The notes under the pieces were generated by a model that saw only the letters and a program-made list of their open reading frames with translations, made no database searches and had not been told where the DNA came from. This document shows positions 9,689-18,401 of a stretch of DNA of 25,629 nt, piece after piece (position 1 is the stretch's first letter; every line of letters begins with the position of its first letter). The stretch comes from Polysphondylium violaceum. Lineage: Eukaryota; Evosea; Eumycetozoa; Dictyosteliales; Dictyosteliaceae. A program made the position numbers and the translations under genes. The stretch lies in assembly GCA_000277445.1 (NCBI GenBank), contig AJWJ01000334.1:1-25629 (forward strand), in the 5' to 3' direction.

Positions 9689-9990
9689 TGTATCTGTTTG
9701 TAATATATCTGTATACACCCAATTCAAAATAATGAAAAATGATCAAATCTTCGTTTTTTTAAATTTTATTTTTTTTTATTTTTTTTTTATTTTTAATTTA
9801 TTTTCGAAAGAGTAAAAGATCGGTTATTGTGTTTGTCGTGTATGTAAATTCAACCTTTTTCTTCTCAGACATCCAATTTATGAATGATTTAAATCTGATC
9901 GATAAAAAATACTCTCGTGAAAATAATAATATAGTAAATTTTGTGAAAAATAAAAAAAAAAACGACAGATTTGTCATTGATCAAATAAAT
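9689..9990. other. divergent promoter between the 83-aa gene and pop7
   Basis: The 302-bp spacer is very AT-rich, with long T runs at 9756-9800 and an A10 run near 9953. The pop7 frame is open upstream to 9829, with other possible starts at 9829 and 9880, but the residues there are low-complexity and I treat them as leader. Confidence 0.45.
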
Positions 9991-10786
9991 ATGACAACCG
10001 ACAATAATCATGATTTAGAATTACACGACAATGATTCAGTGTCGTCTGATGATGATGATGAATTGCTGATGGATGAAAAGGATAAAGAGTTTCAAATGAT
10101 AAATGATCCGACTTTATGTATGATGATGACCAACATAGATACATATCAATGAGACAGAGTATGCAAACTAATCCGAATTAACTATACACAGATACATACG
10201 TTAGAAGAGTTGTTCAAAGACCACAAACAAATAAAAATGATATCTATATCTCTACAAATGGAAAATACATCTATTATGTCAAAAGAGCAAAACAATTGCT
10301 TTTTACACAAGGGTATGTATATATACAAGCGATACTCATAGACACAAAAGCAATATACTAAGCCATAAATAATATAGATTAAAGGAAATTACAATTCATG
10401 GATTAGGATCAGCTATTGGATTGGCTGTTAAATTATCATTGTATCTTGAGAGAAATATTGGGGGATTGGTGTTATCACCAACCACCAGCACAGAGGAAAT
10501 CATTGATCAATATGATCCTCTTGTCAACGATCTCGAACCAGTCTTAAAAATTAGACATTGCTCATCGATTCATATTAAAATACTTAAAAATTCAGTATCC
10601 ACTGGTACTGCAACCACAGCCACAACCACCCCAACAACAACAACCAACACACAAGAATCAGTTACAGAAGAATCCTCTGTCAATCCTTTATCTATTTATC
10701 CAACTAGTTATAAAAGCAGAGGTGGCCGAAACAATAGAGGTGGTGGTAGAGGTGGTAGGGGTGGTGGTAATTCATCAAATAAATAA
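9991..10786 (+). CDS. pop7: RNase P/MRP protein subunit Rpp20 (Pop7), Alba-like, with RGG tail
   Basis: My model is exons 9991-10117, 10192-10312 and 10378-10786, giving 218 residues; the introns are 74 nt (GTATGA...CACAG) and 65 nt (GTATGT...TATAG), with phases agreeing. Residues 1-40 are acidic (SVSSDDDDELLMDEKDKE). The core reads NKNDIYISTNGKYIYYVKRA, ITIHGLGSAIGLAVKLSL, a TSTEEIID loop and IRHCSSIHIKILK, which are the characteristic Rpp20 blocks of the Alba fold. Rpp20 pairs with Rpp25 and binds the P3 stem of RNase P and RNase MRP RNA, for tRNA 5' and pre-rRNA processing. After the domain come a threonine-rich linker and an RGG-rich end (SRGGRNNRGGGRGG). RGG tails are better known on the partner Rpp25-like Alba proteins, so this tail is unusual. 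The start at 9991 is preceded by AAATAAAT, a good dictyostelid context; 9880 is an alternative. Confidence 0.85.
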
Positions 10787-11444
10787 CGGCCACACACACA
10801 AACCAAATAAATAAATATCAAAATTGTATACATCATCTCATAACTCTTGAAATATCTTGGGCTTTTCTTGAAAAACAACACCACGTGTGTCGAAATCAAA
10901 AAATTTTCAGAAAAAAAAAAAAATAATCTCGAAAATCAACAACAAGCACAATTGTAAGTGTGTGCTTTGCAAAAAAGTAATGTTTAGATAAAAATAATGT
11001 TGGAGAGAGAATAGAGATAAGTCCTACTATTAGTAGTAATTATTGTTTATCTCTTTGCTCTCTGGGAATAACAAAGGTGTTCCAATCGAAAAAAAAAAGA
11101 ATTCGCCTAAAAACAAACAGATATTTCTTTTTTTATTCTTTTTTTTTTTTCCAAAAATTTCAAAATTCTTCTAAAAAAAAAAAAAATTTAATAAAAAAAA
11201 AATCAAAATTTTGTGATACAAAAATTTTACTTGGCCAAAGGCTTTTCCATCAACAGTGCTATAGAGCAGTGAATAGATAGAGTGTATTCGTAGTTGTATT
11301 TTCTCTTTATATCTCTCTCTATTTCTATTACTACTATTACTATTATTATTTGTTTTTATCTATTCGTTTGTTAGTTTGTGTGTATATATTATATCTCTGT
11401 GTTATCTGTGTATATATACTACTATATTAAATAAATAATCAATC
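10787..11444. other. intergenic region with homopolymer runs and an imperfect hairpin
   Basis: This 658-bp gap holds long A and T runs (10910-10921, 11088-11190), the possible microprotein and an imperfect hairpin at 11004-11063. The hairpin arms AGAGAGAATAGAGATAA and TTATCTCTTTGCTCTCT differ at two positions. A shorter nested stem, CTACT/AGTAG, sits in the loop. TA-rich sequence at 11380-11440 leads to the PARP start. Confidence 0.45.
11040..11250 (-). CDS. possible two-exon microprotein (28 aa)
   Basis: On the minus strand, ATG at 11250-11248 begins MEKPLAK (exon 1, 11250-11231). A 124-nt, extremely AT-rich intron (GTAAAA...TTTTTAG, 11230-11107) follows, and exon 2 (11106-11040) continues RILFFFDWNTF to PREQRDKQ and a TAA. 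Phases agree and both exons are less AT-rich than the intron, which is why I report it. The family is unknown. The frame is also open upstream of the ATG. It may be chance in a long spacer, or the end of a larger gene model. Confidence 0.3.
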
Positions 11445-14400
11445 ATGACTAAATCAGATGTTTTCAAGGGAAAAACATTTTTTGTGTCTTCTGATGTTAC
11501 TAGTAAACCCACTACTGTAAAAATAATAAAAGACAATGGAGGTACCATTGCATTTATGCTCAACAAGAATGTAAATTACTATGTCAGTACTGCCGCAGAG
11601 TTTAAAACACAGGGTACCAATATCAAAAAGGCTGTCTCTTATGACATTCCTGTTGTAAATGAAAGTTTTATTACTGATTGCGATGCCCAACAAAAGTTGA
11701 TCTCCACTCAATACTATACTTTTACTCTTGAAGCACAAAAGCCTATCTCTTTTTTCGATTCACCTGCCAAATCACCTTCTAAACCAACACTCTCTAAAGC
11801 ATCGGCACCATCCTCGCCAGCCGTATCATTGTTTTCATTCCCATCTCAATTTTCACCATCTTCCTCATCATCATTTGCAACTACAACCACCACCACAACC
11901 TCATCATCACCATCATTATTTGTACTCCCTGAGAGTTCACCAACAAAAGAAAGAAAGCCAAAAGCACTATCACCAAAGGTGCAACCCAAATCGGCAACAC
12001 CCTCTATCTTTACACCCAACCCTTCCATCACTTCCCTTTCATCCATGTTTGGTAATGCAAGCATTTCAGGTCCAACTACCACCACCTCTACTGCTACTAG
12101 TAGTTTCTTTGGCTTTAATTCTCCAACCATCACAACCACATTTGCCTCCTCCACTAATCCAACCACCTCTGCACCCACTACCAATCCATCCAAATCTACC
12201 ATTACATTAATTGCCAATCCAAGAAAAATAACATCTAAACTATACACCGATAAAGAGATCCAGCCACATTTTACATCTACCCCAGAGGTCTTGTTAAAAC
12301 ATACTCTTCAAGTAAGTATTTCAATTCATCATCACACCTCTATCCTATCCTGTAGACACTAACACATTCACTCTATAGCATACCACTATTTCAGGTCAAT
12401 CATCCAATAACAAGTTTTATACTCTCGAGTTACAAAAAGATCATGCATCATCATACAGAGTATTTTGTAAATATGGTGTAAGTATCATTATTTATATGAT
12501 AATGATAAGAAAACTAATACTAACAACAACAACAACATTTGATAATAAAAGAGAACTGATGGTAAACCAAATTTGGTATATAGATATGAAAAAACATTAG
12601 ATGATGCCATTAATTTATATTCATCTATTTATAATGAAAAAACAGGACCAGGTAAAGGATACAAAGAGGTTGCTTTACTTGAAGATCAAGAAACTCAACC
12701 AACCACATCATTCACTGATAATAGTAAACAACTTCCAGATCTGGATAGCAAGGTTGAGCCACTCATTGAGTTTATCTACAAGGAGGCATTGACTCATTTG
12801 ACCACACAATCCAATTCATTTATCTCTAGTCGTGGTATTGAAACCCCTTTGGGTGTATTGGCTTTGTCTCAAGTTGAAAAGGGTGAACAAGCATTGGACA
12901 AGATCTATGAGCTTCTCAAGACCCCCTCGCCCAATCAAGCTAAACTCGAACAATTGAGTTCAGAATTCTATACACTCATTCCACACAGAATGGGGCGTGG
13001 GAAGAACGTCACCAGCGACAATGTCATCAAAAACCTCGATCAGTTGAATGCCAAAGTCGAGTTGTTGCAATTAATGAAAGATCTTATCCGTGTCAATGAG
13101 ACCGGTGCCGTTTCGCTATCTGCCACAAAGATGCAATACTATGCCTTGAAATCCAACATCACTCCACTCTCACCCAGCAGTGCCGATTACCAAACCGTAT
13201 CTAGAATGATCAATGCTCCTGCCCCCTCTACACATGGTGCTGCCAGCAACACCACCAAGGTTGTCGTAAAGAATATCTTTAAGATTAACAAGGAATCAGA
13301 GAGTCAAACATTTGCCAATCATATCACACCAAATAAGCTCTTGTTCCACGGTACTAGACCTTGCAATCTTGTTGGTATTCTCTCTCGTGGTATGTTGTTG
13401 CCAAAGGTTGTTGTCAATACAGGTGCTAGCAATAGAACCGATTTTGGTTTCTTGGGTGGCGGTATCTATTTCGGTGACCACATCTCCACCGCAATCAAGT
13501 ATGCTCATCCCTCAAACACAGACTCTACCACTCGTTTTGCATTTGTCTCCACCGTTGCTCTTGGCTCTATGAGCAGACACGTCAAGATGAATCCATCACT
13601 TTCCAAACCACCCATTGGCTATCAAAGTTGTCTTGGTGAGATGAAAAACAGCTACAACAATTCAGACTTCAATGAAAATGAATACGTCATCTATGACACC
13701 AAACAACAAAAGCAAACTTATCTTATTGAATTCACCTATGACAAGCCCTCTACCACTGCTGCCTCTCCTGTTACTGCTTCTGCCACTGCCGCCGCTAGTA
13801 GTTCAATTAGTTCAAGTTTCTCAAATTTATCAATCTCTTCATCTAGCTATAGTCATCCAGCTGCCACTACCACCAATAGCTTCAACACTATTACACCAGT
13901 TGCAGTCTCTAGTTATAGTCAACCAATCACTGCCGTCGCACCTGCAACTAAACCCCAATCATTCTATTCTGCTAGCACCAGCACCAGCAACAACAACAAA
14001 AACGTATTAAACCTAGATTCCAATGATGATGAAAAGGAAACACAATACAGAAAAATGTTTGCCAGCTCTAGCAATGATCCAGCTTTAAATGACATGTATT
14101 TATACACTCACAAGCTATTCTCCAATACCTATCAACACAAATCCATCAAGGTTACTGCCGACGATATTTTAATTGCCAATTGTGTAGAGGATCCAAAGAT
14201 TCAACCAACTCAATACGAGTTTACCAGAGTTTGGAATCAGTTCACTGACAACATGTTTGAAAACTTTAATTGGAAGAACGTCTTTGTTGCCGGTGGTTCT
14301 GTCTTGGGTTGCTCATTTTCAGACGTGAAGCGTATTGAAACATTCCAAAAATCTGATGTCGATCTTTTCCTCTATGGCCTCAACGAAAGCAACGCTAAAT

Positions 14401-16802
14401 CCAAGCTCGAAGAGATTGAACGTTACTTTAAGTCCAAGGTACCTCAACTCAAGGTTGCCAGAACAAAGTATGCTATCACCTTTTTGTTGGGCAAACAAAG
14501 AAACATTCAAGTTGTCTTACGTATCTATAAATCTCCATCCGAGGTGTTGATGGGCTTTGATATCGACTGCTGCGCCGTCGGTTACGATGGCAAGGATGTC
14601 TATGCCCTTCCCAGAGCCATCGATTCCATCAAGAACAGCTTAAATGTCGTATCCATGTCTCGTAGAAGTCTTTCATATGAATACCGTCTCTACAAATACA
14701 CCAAGAGAGGCTTTGGTATCCATGTTCCCAGCTTTTCACGTTCACAGTTGTCTGAAAGCGCACAAAAATCGACCTTTTACAACCAAAAGCTCAAAGACTC
14801 GCAAGGTCTTGCCAAATTGTTGCTCTTTGAATACTATGACATTACCAGCCCGTATGCCATCCAGAGAGAGGCCGTATCTGATTACAGCGATTTCTCTATT
14901 CCCCAAGGCACTAATTGGAAACCTGGCGTAGTTGCCTCTGTCATCAATCACAAGGAAAGGGCTCGTTTCTTTGGCAGAAAAAAGAGAGATGGCATCAAGC
15001 ATTCCCACAACATTATCGTTGGTGACAACATCAATGTCAAGACTGCCTCTTGGTGCAAGTTGTGCGACAATGGTGAGTCGATGGTTGCCGACAACAAGGC
15101 CGTTGGTCCAGAAATTGTTTGGATCACCAAAGACCCCGGCCAACAAATCTTGACTGGTTCCTTCCATCCCATCTCTGACGAAAACTGGTATCGTCTCGAC
15201 GCAAGCTCTTCCACAGTATCAACCAATATTCACAAGATTGCCGAAATGGTCTATAGAAATGAAACCATTCCCAAACATGAACCATTCAATCCCAAATCCT
15301 ACTGTAACGTCCAAGGTCCAACGTTGACTCATGGCCATCTCTTGTGTTTTGCCGCTTTCCGTGGTAGCACCAATAGCTTGCAATCGTTGTTGAGTCAAGG
15401 CTATGCCGACATTGTCAATGTTCCAGACTATGTTGGTTACTATCCCATCCACTATGCCTGCGCTCGTAACAATGTCGAGGCCTTTAATCTCCTTGTCCAA
15501 CACGGTGCCCTGACTATTCTCCCCTCAAAGAACGGTTTGAGAGTCTCTTGCTACATGTTGGCCAAATACTATGGCAACACCCAAATCACCTCTATTATTG
15601 AGAAATCTCCATCCTATAGAAGAATATTAAAGATCAAATCTCGTATCCCCAACTTGAATTCGCCCCACCAATGGAGCAATATCACTCACAAAACCAAACC
15701 AATCATTGCCCCACTTGAACACGCAAATGTTTTCAATGCCATCAAAGCCGGTGACCTCAAATCCATCAACAATTATCTCTCTCAAGCCGATTGTCCAGAA
15801 AAGGATTGTGCAGGAAACTCTCTCTTGCACTATGCCATTTTCTCTCCTCTTCCCAAAGATATCTTTGATGCCGTCGTTGCAAAGAAACCTCATCTCTTGT
15901 CAAGCAGACATCAATTCAATATGTTTAACCAATCATTGTATCACTATATCAAATTTGGTCTCTACAGACTCGACTCTCCTTTCCAAACCCCACACTACAA
16001 CTTTAATCCAGAGTATTATTTGACCGAGTTGAAAGGATTATTATCAAGATCTGATTTAATCTCTGATCAATCTTATATTGTACCATGTTTAACTAAATTT
16101 TCAAACTATACTGGAATGACTGCCTCAATGCAAGCATTAACTGCTACTCCTGTCGCTACCCCTGCCATCACTCCAAACTTGTCTCAAGGCATTGGAGGTA
16201 AATTCCCAACTAGACCACCCTCACCAAAGAGCTCTCCAACACAAGCCACCCCCACTGCATTTGGTGCAAAAACATATACTCCTGGTACCAACTTGTTTAG
16301 TATCCCAGCAACTCCAGCTCCAACTCCAGCTCCAACCCCAGCTCCAACCCCAGCTCCAACCCCAGCTCCAAAGACCTTTAATACTCTCTTTAGTCAACCT
16401 GCATCCACTCCCCCTACTGGTGGTTTGTTTGGCTCAGCTGCTCCAATGCCAAAATCTTCATCATTTGCAGTTCCAGTCGTTACTCCTATTGGAAATCAAA
16501 CCTATTCTACACCATCCACCATCAAGAATATCAATGAACTCTCTTTACAAAGTCCAAATTATTCTGGTGAGTTTGTCATTAGAAATGATCAAAACTTTTT
16601 AAATTCATCTGCAATGGCCAAGATTTTAGTTTTGGTAGATGATTTGGTTAAATCTTCAAGATTATCTCTTTCTATTGCAGATAAAACAAAATCACTAGCA
16701 CTCAAATATCATCTCCCCGTTTTCAACGTATTTGAAGCATTTTATATCAACAGAGATACCAATCTCCTCATTAACAATATCAATCTTCTTTGTAATCTTT
16801 AA
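11445..16802 (+). CDS. PARP-family protein: BRCT-WGR-PRD-ART catalytic-nucleotidyltransferase-like-ankyrin
   Basis: My model is exons 11445-12311, 12379-12477 and 12552-16802, all phase 0, giving 1738 residues. Domains in order: BRCT (about 1-100), S/T-rich linker, WGR (about 255-365; FYTLELQKDHASSYRVFCKYG then RTDGKPN across intron 2), PARP regulatory helical domain (about 385-495) and catalytic domain (about 528-720). The H-Y-E triad is intact: H588 in LLFHGTR, Y628 in GGGIYFGDH and E699 in NEYVIYD. It should therefore attach poly- or oligo-ADP-ribose from NAD+, probably at DNA breaks in the nucleus. A second half follows: a nucleotidyltransferase-like motif set (VAGGSVLGC about 901-909, SDVDLFLYG with D924 and D926, FDIDCCAV with D992), ankyrin-type repeats (about 1245-1345 and 1380-1445), then a linker with TPAP repeats and FG-like motifs and an ordered C-terminal segment. 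The ankyrin-plus-GGS/DVD unit recalls ankyrin proteins of amoebae and giant viruses; its fusion to a PARP is the striking part. Confidence 0.9.
16311..16370 (+). repeat. 12-bp tandem repeat, five copies, encoding (TPAP)5
   Basis: Five in-frame 12-bp units (ACTCCAGCTCCA twice, then ACCCCAGCTCCA three times) encode TPAP repeats in the C-terminal linker of the PARP protein. The T-to-C change shared by the last three copies suggests recent expansion. The array is likely to vary in length between strains. Confidence 0.95.
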
Positions 16803-16889
16803 TTAATCAACTATTCTATAAACAAATAAAGTATCATATTATTCATTTAATAAATATATATGTTTTCTTTTCATAGCTTGGAGTAAAAA

Positions 16890-17300
16890 AGTATTATTTT
16901 TACGAGACTTGAAGAACCAATTGCTCCTGGTTTTATCCCAGATACTGTTGTCGATGTCTAGTTTGTTGAACGTCTAATTATCAAACTTAAAGTTCCTCAA
17001 TTTCTGTTCTAATCAATTTATCGATCGTAAAACTTTGAGTTGAGAGAATGATTTAGTTGAATCTAACTTAAAATCTGTTTATATTTCAACTAATCATTCA
17101 ATACATCAAATGATTTATCAGATTTTAATGGATCTTTCAACATTGCCCTGCTTCTAGTATGGTTACACTTCATATGAAAACCAATAACGTTCTCTGTCCA
17201 GCGCGCCAAATCCAAATCCAGTCACTTATTTGCCAGCTCAATTGTTACCTTAATCATTGACCTATAAATACTTGTTTATCAACAAAATTGATCAACTTTA
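16890..17300 (+). pseudogene. decayed FNIP-repeat-like relic
   Basis: A plus-strand reading at about 16902-16961 gives RLEEPIAPGFIPDTVVDV, close to the FNIP repeat common in dictyostelids (FNQPIAPGSIPDSV style). Further fragments follow in other frames (YLPAQLLP near 17225 and SLTYKYLF), interrupted by stops. The long FNIP family of D. discoideum and relatives turns over rapidly, so a decayed host copy is plausible. The boundaries are approximate, and only the first repeat is convincing. Confidence 0.35.
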
Positions 17301-17552
17301 TTAACAAATAAATATTAAACTCATTTACTGACAATGGATCATATTTATTAATAACAATCATTCTCTTTGTATTCAAATAAATATATTTCTGATCAAACTA
17401 CCTCTCATATACTAAATGCTCACCATCTTGTCTTATATAAATGTTTCTTTCTAATAACATCCAAAAAGACAATTATCCTTTTTTAGTTTTTTTTTTTTTA
17501 TTTTGTTTTTAGATTTTTTGGTGGGTGATGTAATCAAGTGTGTTTTGCATTT

Positions 17553-17561
17553 TGTGGGTGT
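17553..17561 (+). promoter_or_regulatory. G-box-like motif TGTGGGTGT (GBF-type)
   Basis: TGTGGGTGT lies about 840 bp before the phosphodiesterase start. GT-rich boxes of this form bind the developmental factor GBF in D. discoideum and respond to extracellular cAMP. An exact inverted copy lies 327 bp downstream. The call rests on motif match only. Confidence 0.35.
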
Positions 17562-17887
17562 TTTTTGCACTCGATTTAATAACCAAGGTTCGTTATAAGA
17601 AGTTCTAATGGTTAGTTAATCAACTTAGAATCGACAACAATATCTTTTCAAAGTGATCAGGTTATTATTGAAATTAATGATTTAAAGATTATAATTAAGA
17701 TCGTCTACGATTGAAATATCCGCTAGTTTTCTATCTAGTTGTTGATTTCACTACATATTATATCACACAAAGAGTAGAGTTCAAAATAAGATTTAAATGT
17801 GATTACTTTTTTTGATAAAACAACAAAAAAAAAGAAAATATTACCCCTTCTCCACATATATCGCACTACACACAACACTATCTAAAC

Positions 17888-17896
17888 ACACCCACA
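17888..17896 (-). promoter_or_regulatory. inverted G-box-like motif (ACACCCACA)
   Basis: This is the exact reverse complement of the box at 17553-17561 and contains ACACCCA, the CA-rich element of prespore promoters. It lies about 505 bp before the phosphodiesterase ATG. Another related C-rich run occurs near 18088-18100. Confidence 0.35.
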
Positions 17897-18401
17897 TAAA
17901 ATGTATAATGTATTTAAACAATTTTTCCAAAAATGAAAAATTGTATTGTTGTATGATTTGAACAGCACGCACACACTCACACATTTAAATACTTTCTAAA
18001 TTTATAAATCATTCAACTTTGTTGATCAAATCATAATTATCTTGTTACTTTATTTATCATATCAATTGTCACCCAATTTCTGTTGACCCACCCACACACA
18101 ATCAACAACACTCTTACCCATTTCCCCCACTCTTTATATCTTTTACCCATCAATCAAATAATATCCCACTCCCATTATTTATCAATCATACATATATTAT
18201 ATTATCACACCAAACAACTCGGATACAAATTTCATTTTTATTTTAATTGACAAGAACATACTTATTTTAATTGTTTGTGTTTGTGTGTATTTATATCTAT
18301 ATATGTGTGTGTTTATGTGTGTGAGATTATTTATTGGTAGATAAGTGGGGTGTTTCATCATCTCTTACCACCTTTTTTTTTTAATTAATTTTTTTTAAAC
18401 A

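Larger units (their letters stand above)
16803..18401. other. gene-poor region upstream of the phosphodiesterase gene
   Basis: This 1.6-kb stretch has no intact gene. It begins with the PARP 3' flank, then a degraded coding-like piece (16890-17300), AT-rich filler, G-box-like motifs, C-rich blocks (CCCACCCACACAC near 18090) and a TG-rich and T-rich leader (18260-18390) before the phosphodiesterase start. Confidence 0.5.

Noticed and set aside
11485-11530. Possible intron inside the BRCT coding region
   Set aside because: The reading continues through a full BRCT pattern without stops, so no splice is needed.
11728-12247. Long alternative frames (H/P/L-rich on plus, V/G-rich on minus) over the PARP linker
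   Set aside because: They are shadows of the S/T/P-rich coding linker in the true frame, between recognised BRCT and WGR domains.
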